Assembly: GCA_019090225.1 (NCBI GenBank)
Contig: JAHRWI010000007.1
Coordinates: 1 to 51,091, forward strand
Reading direction: 5' to 3'
Origin: Porticoccaceae bacterium
GTDB lineage: Bacteria > Pseudomonadota > Gammaproteobacteria > Pseudomonadales > Porticoccaceae
DNA: 51,091 nucleotides
Position 1 is the stretch's first letter. Each line of letters opens with the position of its first letter. The notes under the pieces are model-generated. The model searched no databases. It was not told the DNA's origin and saw only the letters and a list, made by a program, of their open reading frames with translations. The position numbers were made by a program, and so were the translations under genes. Shown here piece by piece: positions 19,163 to 29,728 of the stretch.

Positions 19163-22100
19163 CTTGTCTTGCCTTTTTAGTCTGGTCGGCGGTCTGGTTG
19201 GCAATCTGATCAGTAAAGCCCGGCTCGTCGCCGGAATCATTCTCCCAGTCGAGACCGGCGAGCTGCTGATATCGGTGATAGCGCTCGCTGACTTCCTGCT
19301 GGGCTGCTGCTAATAGCTCTTCGGCCTCCTGAGGATGGCTTCGCCAGAGCATGTTAAAGCGTCCCTCACTGGCGGCGAAGTCTCGATAGGGTATAGAAGG
19401 CGACTTTGAATCCAGGTGCAATGGATTGCGGCCTTTATCGGCGCGCCGTGGATCAAATCGCAGCAGCGGCCAATGACCGCTTTTGACCGCCAGATCCTGC
19501 TGTTGGTGATTATCTTCTAGCTCTATGCCATGGGCGATACAGGGTGAATAGGCGATGATTAAGGACGGTCCTTCATAGGCTTCCGCTTCCAGAAAGGCAT
19601 GCAAGGTTTGTGTGTCCTTGGCGCTGTAGGCGACATGAGCGACGTAGACATTTTCATAGCTCATGGCGATTCGCGCCAGATCCTTCTTCCCCGTGCGCTT
19701 GCCAGCGGCAGAAAATTTCGCCACTGCGCCCCGCGGCGTCGCCTTTGAGGTTTGACCACCGGTATTGGAATACACTTCGGTATCCAGCACCAGAATATTA
19801 ACGTTTTCCCCCGATGCCAGCACATGATCAAGGCCACCGTAGCCAATATCATAGGCCCAGCCATCGCCGCCGATAATCCACACCGAGCGCTTACAGAGAT
19901 TATCAACAACAGATTCCAAAGTGCGAGCCCGAACATTGTCGATTGATGCCAGCCTGATTTTGAGCTCCGCTACGCGCTGGCGCTGCTGATAGATACCGGC
20001 TTCGTCGGATTCATCTGCGCTCAGCAAGTCATTCACCAGGGTATCCCCGAGACCGTCTCTGAATTCTTCGAGTAGCTCTCCGGCAAATTGCCGTTGTTTG
20101 TCCAGGGCCAGGCGCATACCCAGGCCAAATTCAGCATTATCTTCAAACAGAGAGTTATTCCAGGCCGGTCCGCGGCCATCGTCATTTTTAGCCCAGGGGG
20201 TGGTGGGTAGATTACCGCCGTAGATAGAAGAGCAGCCCGTGGCGTTAGCCACCAGCATACGATCGCCAAATAACTGTGATGCCAGCTTGATATAGGGTGT
20301 TTCGCCGCAGCCGGAACAGGCGCCGGAGAATTCAAACAGGGGTTTCAATAGCATTGAGCCCTTAATGGTCGTTACCTTCGCCTCACGGCGATCATAATCC
20401 GGCAACTGTTCAAAAAACGCCCAGTTATGTTTTTCCTCTTCCAGAATAGACGGCTGAGGCACCATATTGATCGCCTTGTGGCTGACGTTCGACTTATCCC
20501 GAATCGGGCAAATATCAACGCACAAAGCACAGCCAGTGCAATCCTCCGGCGCTACCTGATAGCTGATATGCAGCCCCTCCGGGTAATCCTTGCCGGTAAT
20601 CTGGACATGCTGGAATGCGGGCGGTGCGCTGCTGGCCAAAGCTTCAGGAAAGGCCTTGCTTCTGATAACACCGTGGGGACAAACAAAGGCACATTTACCG
20701 CAATGAATGCACAAGTCATAGTCAACCAGCGGTATTTCCCGGGCGAGGTTGCGCTTTTCAAAAGCGGTGGTGCCCAGAGGGTAACTACCATCCCCGGCAG
20801 CAAACTCACCGGGATTAAATCCCCGCGTCCGGCAATAATTTCTCCGGTCACCTGCTTGACAAAGTCAGGGGCATGTTCAGGCACAGGTGGCCTTTTTACT
20901 TTTACACTGCCAACCAAATTCGGCACTTCTACCGGGTATAACTGGTCAAGGGCATCGTCAATGGCCCGGTGGTTTTGCCGAATAATCGATCGACCGCGTT
21001 TTCCATAGGTGGTCTCCACCGCCTTTTTGATAGCGTCTATCGCCACGTCGGTAGGCAGAATATCGCTTAGCTTGAAAAAACAGGCCTGCATTATCGTGTT
21101 TATGCGCTTACCCATACCGTGCTGTGCTGCGATCTGATAAGCATCTACGCAGTAAAAAACAATTTTTTTATCGATCATTTGCCGCTGCATTTTAGCCGAA
21201 AGGCTATCCCATACCTCAGACTTGTCGACACTGGAGCTAAGCAGAAAGGTGGCGCCTTCGGCTGCCATGTCGAGCATATCAAAGCGCTCTACCAGCACCT
21301 CCTGATGGCAGGCAACAAAACTGGCATCGCCCTCGGCGATCAAATAGCTGGATTTAATGACTCTCTCGCTAAAGCGCAAATGAGAAACCGTAACGGCGCC
21401 AGACTTTTTAGAGTCATAGACAAAGTAGCCCTGAACAAAATAGTCGGTGGCATCGCCGATAATTTTTATCGAATTTTTATTGGCCCCTACCGTGCCGTCT
21501 GACCCGAGGCCGTAAAACAGGCACTGCAATGATTTTCTGTTGCTGTCAGTTCGAAATGCCCTGTCCCAGGCCAGGCTACGGTGCTGCACATCGTCGATAA
21601 TGCCAACAGTAAAGTGGTTTTTTATATTCTCCCCAGCCAGGGCATCAAACACCGACTTGATCATTGCCGGATTGAACTCCTTGGATGACAATCCATAGCG
21701 CCCTCCCACCACTCTGGGCATAGTGGCAAAGCGTGTGTCACCGGCCATCTGTACTTCCGCCACAGCAGTGACCACATCTTTATACAGAGGCTCGCCCTCG
21801 GCGCCGGGTTCCTTGGTGCGATCCAGTACAGCGATTGCTTGTACCGTCTCGGGCAGAGCCAGAATCAAACGGCTCGCAGAGAAAGGTCGAAATAAGCGCA
21901 CTTTGAGCACACCGACCTTTTCTCCCCTAGCAGTCAGGTGCTCGACCGTTTCCTCGACCGCTTCGGCGCCAGAACCCATTAACAGGAGGACACGCTCGGC
22001 GTCCTTTGCGCCGATGTAATCAAACAAACGGTATTGCCTGCCGGTCAGTTCGGCAAAACGATCCATGGCATTTTGTACGATATCGGGAAAGGCATCGTAA

Positions 22101-22852
22101 TAAGGGTTAACTGCCTCGCGGGCCTGAAAAAATATATCGGGGTTCTGCGAAGTGCCCCTAATAACCGGTCGCTCGGGCGACAGGGCCCGATAGCGGAACT
22201 GCGCCAGATCCCCGGAATCCATCATGCTGGAAATAATGTCATCGCCGAACAGGTCAATTTTGCTGACTTCATGAGAGGTGCGAAAGCCATCAAAAAAATG
22301 CACCATCGGAACTCGCCCCTTCAATGTCGCAGCCTGGGCAATCAGGCTGAAATCGAGGGCTTCCTGAACCGAATTGGAGGCCAGCAGGGCAAAGCCCGTA
22401 GCGCGTGTTGCCATCACATCGCTGTGATCGCCAAATATTGAAAGCGCCTGCGCCGCTACCGAGCGTGAGGCGACATGAAAGACCGTCGGCGTTAATTCTC
22501 CGGCAATCTTGTACATATTGGGTATCATCAACAGCAGGCCCTGGGATGCCGTAAATGTTGTCGTCAGGGCTCCAGCCTGCAAAGAGCCGTGCACTGCGCC
22601 AGCCGCACCGCCTTCGCTTTGCATCTCGACAATGCGCGGTACGGTGCCCCAGATATTGATTTTACCCTGAGACGACCACAGGTCTGCCGCCTCACCCATT
22701 GGCGAAGCTGGTGTAATCGGGTAGATCGCTATAACTTCGTTGATTTTGTGTGCCACATAGGCACAGGCTTCATTGGCGTCTATACATGACTTGCGTGTGG
22801 ATGGCTTACCTGCAGATGAAGTGCTTGTGGGTGAAGTGCCTGATGAAAGCAT
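19155..22852 (-). pseudogene. nifJ: pyruvate:ferredoxin (flavodoxin) oxidoreductase, split by a single-base frameshift
   Basis: 20552..22852 gives IDANEACAYVAHKINEVIAIYPITPASPMGE...; 19155..20714 gives CIHCGKCAFVCPHGVI...CTGCALCVDICP...GDGWAYDIGYGGLDHVLASGENVNILVLDTEVYSNTGGQ. Adding one base at the C4 run 20793-20796 restores LPGDGSYPLGTTAFEKRNLAREIPLVDYDLCIHCGKC. Confidence 0.9.
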
Positions 22853-23148
22853 GGAATATCTTCTTGTTAAGCTACATTAACTTAATCAAAACAAAACACA
22901 TATATACACTAGTACGTAGATATTAACCGACCAAAATTCTACTGCCTGCTGTGGTGTTTGAGTCAAAACAAGATAAGGTCAATAATTCATAGACTTATTA
23001 GTGAAAAAATCTATACTTTTCGATGAATATTGGCTCAAACCTGACTTTTTGGCACCGGCGAAAATATTTTCTCGTGGCGCTGCAACTCGATCGAAGCTTA
23101 AATTGCCTGGTCAATTAAACTTTATTATTACGGGATTACGGGCTTTTA

Positions 23149-23943
23149 ATGACGGACGCAAATGGCAAATTATGGATCGAGCACGAAGGTGAAGGCCCTT
23201 TATTTGCCACGGCTGTTCACGCGGGACACCAGATCCGTCGCCAGTTGGCGCCGATTATCGCCCTTGATGATACGGCTCGCTCCCGGGAAGAAGACCCCTA
23301 TACCGATTATCTCGCCAGGGTAGTGCCTACCTGGCTGGTGCCAACCCGCTCTCGCTTCGAAGTCGATCTCAACCGACCCCGGGATGAGGCGATCTATTCA
23401 GCGCCCGAACTAGCCTGGGGGCAGCACGTCTGGAAACACCCCCCGAATCCCGGTCAGATCAAAACAAGCCTGGCGGAATACGATGCTTTCTATACAGAGC
23501 TGGAAAAACTGCTCAACAGGATGGTTCAGCACCATAAGCGCTTCGTGGTCTTCGATCTGCATACCTATAACTATCGACGCGAGGGCGCAGACGCGCCGCC
23601 CGCAGATCCTGCTTTAAATCCAGATGTAAATATCGGCACCGGCTCGCTGGACCGAGTCCGCTGGGGCAAGCTGACGGATCGGTTTATGGCTGATCTCGCC
23701 GCATTTGATTTCTGTGGCCGCCGTCTTGATGTGCGCGAAAATGTTAAGTTTAAGGGGCGGGAGCTGGCTCAATGGATCCACACCCATTTTGCTGAATCTG
23801 CGGCCGTACTCTCCATAGAGTTCAAAAAATTCTTTATGGATGAATGGACTGGCGTTGGCGAGATTGAGCAGATTCAGGGTATTCGAGATGCGCTACAGTC
23901 GACCATACCGGGCATCCTGGAAGAATTGCAGAGACTCCCTTGA
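23149..23943 (+). CDS. N-formylglutamate amidohydrolase family protein
   Basis: TAVHAGHQIRRQLAP, SREEDPYTD, RFEVDLNRPRDEAIY, FDLHTYNYRREG. Confidence 0.9.
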   Translation: MTDANGKLWIEHEGEGPLFATAVHAGHQIRRQLAPIIALDDTARSREEDPYTDYLARVVPTWLVPTRSRFEVDLNRPRDEAIYSAPELAWGQHVWKHPPNPGQIKTSLAEYDAFYTELEKLLNRMVQHHKRFVVFDLHTYNYRREGADAPPADPALNPDVNIGTGSLDRVRWGKLTDRFMADLAAFDFCGRRLDVRENVKFKGRELAQWIHTHFAESAAVLSIEFKKFFMDEWTGVGEIEQIQGIRDALQSTIPGILEELQRLP

Positions 23944-25835
23944 CCAGGCAGACGACAGACAAACTGTTGACGGAAATCAGTCAGGCTATAAGCGACAATA
24001 GCCCGCTGAGCAAAAAGCTGCCGGACGGCAGTTTTTTGCATCTTGATCGCCAACTGCCCTTTCTCTGTGTCTATCGCGGAGACATTCGCGGAGATATTCA
24101 CGGAGAGATGGAAGGCTCACCAAAGGCGATGGAAAGCCTTTTGCGCGGAACGCCGGCCTACCTGCTGGTCAACGAGCATCCTGCCCGACTAAAAACCACC
24201 CGTGCACTGCTGGTCGCGATTATTGAAAAGCTTGGTGATTATTTTGACCAGATTTGCCTGCTTGAATTGTGGTCGTCTGCGCCGCAACAGGACGCCTCCC
24301 TGACACCCGAATTCGAAATCCTGGCGTCATCGACAGGTACGCCAGTTAAATTTCTGGAAGAATTTGAAAACGCGCTGCTGCATATTACCGTCGACAATCT
24401 TAAGGCCAACATTGAGATAGGCTACCAGCAAAATATCGCACCACCGGGACTTGAGCCCATACTGACCCGTACTCAACTGACTGCCTTAAACTGCATTCCT
24501 GTCGGCCTGGCGATAAAGCCTGTTTATCTCGATGTAAAAACGGCCGAGGTACTGCCCTTTCATTTACAGGACCTGCACCAGGGGCTAACCCGGGCGCTGA
24601 AACGAGGCTTTTACGCCTTTGCCCATCATCACACCCATATCCGGCCCCGTCATTTCCACGAGCTCGGCAACCGATCTATCACCAAAGCAGTTTGGCAGAC
24701 AGATCGTCGTCTGGCCGAGATCAGTGCAACTTTCGATTTGTTACTCTATGTCTCGCCCGTCAACAGTAGTGCTGCGTGGCAGGAATTTGAGGCCAGCGAC
24801 TATGAACGTGAAGCGTCATTTCTTTACCGAGCGCGCAATGTAAACCCTTCTCTGCTCAAGCGGCAGTTGTTTCAGATTCCCATCGAAGCAATCGAAGATC
24901 CAACTCTGGCCCACATTTTCTCCGAAAAACGCAATGAACTGGATCGCCAGATTACTCTGGTGGCTGACCGCAACACCGAGCGTTTTCTGCTCGGCAGTCG
25001 GCAAATTTACGGTGACGTCGAACCAGAACTACTTGAACAGGCCCACCTGCTACTGGAGGCCATCGACCCCTCCCAGCCGACAGCCCAGAACGACTACCTC
25101 GCTCCACAGCAAATCGCCGAGCGCGCTAGACTGGAGCTGGACAAATACCGCGAGCAGGACCCCTCGTTAAAATCGACCGTGTCCGTACGTGGCGACGTGC
25201 CAGGCATTCTGGTCTCACAGGGCAACCTCCTTATAGGACAGGATGCCAGCGTACTGTCATCGCGCATCAATGCCCTGATCAGTCACGAAGTAGGCACACA
25301 CATCGTCACCCACCACAATGGCGGGCTGCAGCCGTTTCGGGAGCTGAGCGTCGGCATGGCAAGCTACGAGGAATTGCAGGAGGGGCTGGCGGTACTGGCG
25401 GAATACCTGGTGGGTGAACTGTCACCCAGCCGTCTGCGAACTCTTGCCGCTCGGGTACTTGCGGTTGATTGTATTACCTCAGGGGCCAGCTTTATCGATT
25501 GCTTTCGGGTGCTGTACAGGGACCACGGCTTCCATCCACATACTGCATTTAATATCACAATGCGGATCTTTCGAGGCGGCGGATATACCAAGGATATCGT
25601 TTACCTGCGCGGCCTCAAACACTTGCTGGAGGCACTTGCTGATGGTTACCCACTGGAATCCCTCTATCTGGGTAAAATCTCCCACCAACATCTGGACTTT
25701 GTCGAAGAACTGCAGTGGCGCCAGATATTGCAACCACCCACCTTAACACCCACTTTTCTGGATAGCCCTGAAGCGGAGCCACGACTTCAGGCCCTGAGCA
25801 ATGGGCTCACCCTTACGGACTTGATCAAAGAGTAA
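23940..25835 (+). CDS. DUF1704 / QEGLA-motif putative zinc metallopeptidase
   Basis: HExxxH as HEVGTH at 25284-25301, followed by ELQEGLAVLAEYL (QEGLA at 25377-25391); overlaps the upstream stop. Confidence 0.88.
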   Translation: MTRQTTDKLLTEISQAISDNSPLSKKLPDGSFLHLDRQLPFLCVYRGDIRGDIHGEMEGSPKAMESLLRGTPAYLLVNEHPARLKTTRALLVAIIEKLGDYFDQICLLELWSSAPQQDASLTPEFEILASSTGTPVKFLEEFENALLHITVDNLKANIEIGYQQNIAPPGLEPILTRTQLTALNCIPVGLAIKPVYLDVKTAEVLPFHLQDLHQGLTRALKRGFYAFAHHHTHIRPRHFHELGNRSITKAVWQTDRRLAEISATFDLLLYVSPVNSSAAWQEFEASDYEREASFLYRARNVNPSLLKRQLFQIPIEAIEDPTLAHIFSEKRNELDRQITLVADRNTERFLLGSRQIYGDVEPELLEQAHLLLEAIDPSQPTAQNDYLAPQQIAERARLELDKYREQDPSLKSTVSVRGDVPGILVSQGNLLIGQDASVLSSRINALISHEVGTHIVTHHNGGLQPFRELSVGMASYEELQEGLAVLAEYLVGELSPSRLRTLAARVLAVDCITSGASFIDCFRVLYRDHGFHPHTAFNITMRIFRGGGYTKDIVYLRGLKHLLEALADGYPLESLYLGKISHQHLDFVEELQWRQILQPPTLTPTFLDSPEAEPRLQALSNGLTLTDLIKE

Positions 25836-25839
25836 CCCG

Positions 25840-26841
25840 ATGAAAATAGGCTTTGTGGTTAACGACCTTCAAACAGAATATGCCGGCTACACCAGTACAC
25901 TACTGGCCCAGGCAGCCTGCCGCCTGGGTCACGAGGTCTGGTACATGGGCGTTGGTGATTTTTCCCTGCGACCGGACGACCATACTTTCGCGCTAGCGCG
26001 CAGCCTTGCCCCGGGAGAATATCAAAGTGGTCAAGCATTGCTCGACCGACTCAGGGATGAGCAAACTCCGGCGACGAGAGTTTGCGTCGATGATCTGGAT
26101 TTTCTGTTGCTGCGCAATGACGCCAATGCCGATGCACTGGGGCGTCCCTGGGCACGCATGGCCGGTATTAATTTTGGTTTCCTGGCACAACGTCATGGCG
26201 TCGAAGTACTCAATGATCCGGGAACCCTGGCCCATTCGTTGACCAAACTTTATCTTCAGTATTTTCCAGAAAGCATCCGGCCGAAAACACTTATTACCCA
26301 CGACTACGATGAATCCCTGGAGTTTATAGCGTCCATGGATGGTTACGGCGTGATCAAACCCCTGTTCGGTTCGGGTGGCAGAAATGTCTTTCTAATAAGG
26401 CCCAGCGACCGGCCCAATGTCCACCAGATGATGGACGTCATCTTTCGCGAAGAAGGTTACATGATCGTGCAGGAGTATTTACCGAAAGCGGTCGAAGGCG
26501 ATACCCGGCTATTTATGGTGGACGGTGAGTTACTGGAGATCGATGGAAAAATTGCCGCTATTCACCGTATTCCCGATACAAAAATAGGCGATATGCGCAG
26601 CAATATGACCGCTGGGGGCACCTCCCATAAAGCCGAAATCACCCAACAGGCACGCCGAATCGCAGAAGTTGTTGGCCCCAAACTCAAAGAGGACGGTATT
26701 TTTATTGCCGGTCTTGATATCGTCGGCGACAAAGTGATGGAAATTAATATCCTGAGCCCGGGAGGCATGTTAAGTGCCGAAAGACTCGAAGGGGTGTCTT
26801 TCAGTGAAAAGATTATTCGTTTGCTCGAACAGAAAATTTGA
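25840..26841 (+). CDS. GshB/RimK-like ATP-grasp ligase
   Basis: MKIGFVVNDLQTEYAGYTSTLLAQAA; GVIKPLFGSGGRNVFLI; MIVQEYLP; GDTRLFMVDG; MEINILSPGGM. Confidence 0.9.
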   Translation: MKIGFVVNDLQTEYAGYTSTLLAQAACRLGHEVWYMGVGDFSLRPDDHTFALARSLAPGEYQSGQALLDRLRDEQTPATRVCVDDLDFLLLRNDANADALGRPWARMAGINFGFLAQRHGVEVLNDPGTLAHSLTKLYLQYFPESIRPKTLITHDYDESLEFIASMDGYGVIKPLFGSGGRNVFLIRPSDRPNVHQMMDVIFREEGYMIVQEYLPKAVEGDTRLFMVDGELLEIDGKIAAIHRIPDTKIGDMRSNMTAGGTSHKAEITQQARRIAEVVGPKLKEDGIFIAGLDIVGDKVMEINILSPGGMLSAERLEGVSFSEKIIRLLEQKI

Positions 26842-26882
26842 CTGCGCCACATTCACCCTGACATCCAAAAATAAAGGCCGAC

Positions 26883-29378
26883 ATGGATTCCAACGGGAAA
26901 AAACCACAATTTATACGTTGGTTCGAAGAACTAACGATTGATGATGTGCCCCTGGTGGGCGGCAAAAATGCCGCCCTCGGTGAACTTTATCGCCAGCTAG
27001 TTCCCGCAAGGGTTCGGGTACCCAACGGTTTTGCCATCACGGCGGATGCCTACTGGTACTGCCTCAATCAGGCCGGAATCAAAAAGCCCCTTGAGAGTAT
27101 ACTTTCCCACCTGCAGGCTGATAGTGTCGACTCCCTCGCCAGCTGTGGCAGCCAGATTCGCACGCTGATTTACGAGGCGGGTCTGCCGGGCGACCTGGAG
27201 GATGAAGTTCTCGCGGCAAGTCAGCAATTACGCAAACAGTACCAGGGCCATATCAGCTTTGCCGTACGCTCATCTGCAACTGCGGAAGATTTACCCCAGG
27301 CTTCCTTTGCTGGCCAGCACGACTCCTTTCTTAATATAAATTCGGATGCAGAACTGCTTGAAGCCTGCCGACGCTGTTATGCCAGCCTGTTCACTGATCG
27401 CGCCATACATTACCGCATAGATCAGGGCTTCGAACATATGTCTGTGGCGCTCTCTATCGGCATTATGAAGATGGTGCGCTCCGACCTAGCCGCCAGCGGT
27501 GTGATGTTTTCCATCGATACCGAAAGTGGTTTCCCCGATGTCGCCTTTATCACCGCCGCTTATGGTCTCGGTGAAACTGTGGTCCAGGGCCAGGTAGCGC
27601 CGGATGAGTTTCACGTGCATAAGCCAACCTTTGAGCAGGGCTATCGCGCCGTGCTGCGTCGTGCACTGGGTAGCAAGCGAGTAAAAATGGTCTATTCCAA
27701 TAGGCGCCCTAAAGAACTACCTGAGGACTTATCCACAGCACTACCCAAAGAGCAATCACTCGCTCGCCCCGAAGATCAGACAACCGAAACAATGCCGGTA
27801 ACAAGCGCCGATCAAACGCGATTCTGTATCAGTGATGGGGATGTGCTCACCCTTACCGATTACTGTATCAAGACAGAGCACCACTTCTCTGCACGCGCTG
27901 GCCACCCCGTCCCCATGGACATGGAATGGGCGAAAGATGGTATCGATGGAGAACTGTATTTAATACAGGCGCGGCCTGAGACCGTTATGGCCCGGCAGAA
28001 TCCCTTGGTTAGCAAAAATTATCGCCTCATTGGCAAGCCAGGCGAAAGCCTTACACTAGGCCGCGCAGTAGGCTCCTCTATCGCCTCGGGTCGGGCGCGG
28101 ATTATTAATAACGCCAGCGAACTGGCTACCTTTCAAGCAGGGGAGGTATTGATTTCCAAAAATACCGCCCCCGACTGGGAGCCGGTGATGAAAATCGCTG
28201 CCGCCATCGTCACCGATACCGGCGGTCGCACCTGCCATGCGGCGATTATCGCCCGGGAACTCGGCATCACTGCGGTTGTCGGTACCAGTGACGCCACGCA
28301 AACCATAAAGGAAGGTCGGGAAGTCACCATATCCTGCGCGGAAGGGGATCAGGGAATGGTTTACCCCGGCGTGATCCCCTTCCAGATTGACGAATTGAAC
28401 ATCAAAGACCTGCCACGGCCCAAAACCCGAGTGATGCTAAATCTGGGCAATCCGGATCTGGCCTTCAAAACTGCACTGTTGCCGAGCGATGGGGTGGGAC
28501 TTGCCCGCGTGGAATTTATTATCGCTGAACACACCAAAGCTCACCCCATGGCCCTGCTACACCCGGAACAGATTACTGATCCGAAGGTGCGCAAAGACCT
28601 GTTCCATCGAGCGCGTCACCACGACTCCCCGGCCGACTACTTTGTCGAGCGCCTCTCGGAGGGCGTCGGCACCATCGCTGCGGCCTTTTACCCCAGGCCA
28701 GTAGTGGTGCGCATGTCCGACTTCAAGAGCAATGAATACGCAGCCCTTCCCGGAGGAGTCGACTTCGAGCTAAACGAGGAAAACCCGATGATCGGCTTCC
28801 GTGGTGCGGCCCGCTACACTCACCCCACCTACGCCGAAGGCTTTGCTTTGGAATGTAGCGCCATGAAACGGGTTCGGGACCTTATGGGTCTGAACAATGT
28901 CATCCTGATGATTCCCTTTTGCCGGCGCATCGACGAAGCTAAATCCGTCCTTGATGCGATGGCAGAGAACGGGCTGCAGCGCGGTGATAACGGCTTACAA
29001 ATCTATGTCATGTGCGAAATACCCAATAACGTCATTCTTATCGACGAGTTCGCGAAGCTCTTTGACGGCTTTTCGATTGGCTCCAACGACCTGACCCAAC
29101 TCACCCTGGGTGTCGACCGGGACTCAGAAATCGTAGCCTTTGATTTTGATGAGCGGGACCCCGGAGTCAAGGCAATGATTCGTATGGCGGTGGAAGGTTG
29201 CCGCCGCAACCAGCGTCATTCTGGCTTATGTGGGCAGGCCCCCTCCGATTATCCAGACATGGCCGAGTACCTGGTGGAACTAGGTATCGACTCCATCAGT
29301 GTGACGCCAGATACCTTCCTGTCCACACTTCGCCTGGTAGCAGATGTTGAAAAACGACTAACTGAAAAAGTGCCGTGA
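26883..29378 (+). CDS. ppsA: phosphoenolpyruvate synthase
   Basis: VPLVGGKNAALGELY; AVRSSATAEDLPQASFAGQHDS; catalytic His in TDTGGRTCHAAIIARELGI; SIGSNDLTQLTLGVDRDS; GLCGQAPSD. Confidence 0.96.
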   Translation: MDSNGKKPQFIRWFEELTIDDVPLVGGKNAALGELYRQLVPARVRVPNGFAITADAYWYCLNQAGIKKPLESILSHLQADSVDSLASCGSQIRTLIYEAGLPGDLEDEVLAASQQLRKQYQGHISFAVRSSATAEDLPQASFAGQHDSFLNINSDAELLEACRRCYASLFTDRAIHYRIDQGFEHMSVALSIGIMKMVRSDLAASGVMFSIDTESGFPDVAFITAAYGLGETVVQGQVAPDEFHVHKPTFEQGYRAVLRRALGSKRVKMVYSNRRPKELPEDLSTALPKEQSLARPEDQTTETMPVTSADQTRFCISDGDVLTLTDYCIKTEHHFSARAGHPVPMDMEWAKDGIDGELYLIQARPETVMARQNPLVSKNYRLIGKPGESLTLGRAVGSSIASGRARIINNASELATFQAGEVLISKNTAPDWEPVMKIAAAIVTDTGGRTCHAAIIARELGITAVVGTSDATQTIKEGREVTISCAEGDQGMVYPGVIPFQIDELNIKDLPRPKTRVMLNLGNPDLAFKTALLPSDGVGLARVEFIIAEHTKAHPMALLHPEQITDPKVRKDLFHRARHHDSPADYFVERLSEGVGTIAAAFYPRPVVVRMSDFKSNEYAALPGGVDFELNEENPMIGFRGAARYTHPTYAEGFALECSAMKRVRDLMGLNNVILMIPFCRRIDEAKSVLDAMAENGLQRGDNGLQIYVMCEIPNNVILIDEFAKLFDGFSIGSNDLTQLTLGVDRDSEIVAFDFDERDPGVKAMIRMAVEGCRRNQRHSGLCGQAPSDYPDMAEYLVELGIDSISVTPDTFLSTLRLVADVEKRLTEKVP

Positions 29379-29490
29379 GTGTATATCTCTGGCGACGGGC
29401 CGTACTGAAAACCTCGGTGACGGAAATTCTGAACCCTGGCACTAAACCAGACCGCCGGGCGAATGCGGGCGCAAAAAGATAAGCTACAAG

Positions 29491-29512
29491 CACTGGTTCA
29501 CGCCTCCATTGA
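29491..29512. repeat. 22-bp direct repeat copy 1 (CACTGGTTCACGCCTCCATTGA)
   Basis: Identical 22-mer at 32557-32578. Confidence 0.9.
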
Positions 29513-29635
29513 TAGCGGTGCCTGGATGGTCACCAGTAATCATCACCGGAGTAATTCCCGCCATGAGGCAATCCGCCACGGCCTGCGGTAGTTCTGGTCG
29601 CGGCGGATCAATCAGCGTCAGAAGCCCCAAATACA
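29512..29635 (-). pseudogene. P-type ATPase gene fragment, homologous to 33608-33731
   Basis: Encodes [35 protein letters not shown], nearly identical to [35 protein letters not shown] of the intact gene at 32614..35256. Confidence 0.85.
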
Positions 29636-29728
29636 GCCTTGATCGATTCTTGCAATTGATCAACCCTTGACCAGAACTGTGATTTATCAACGCCAGTGAT
29701 TCATCGATTAGCGACTAAAAAAACTCCC

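Noticed and set aside
20552-20800. Programmed ribosomal frameshift in nifJ
   Set aside because: No canonical slippery heptamer or evident downstream pseudoknot; an indel or sequencing error is simpler.
22957-22967. TTTGAGTCAAA palindrome between nifJ and the FGase operon
   Set aside because: Does not fit FNR spacing; short palindromes like this occur by chance.
23001-23192. 63-aa ORF before the FGase gene
   Set aside because: Overlaps the FGase start and shows no recognisable features.
29650-29663. FNR-like TTGCAATTGATCAA before the NUDIX gene
   Set aside because: One perfect half-site only, inside or next to the ATPase remnant; not strong enough.
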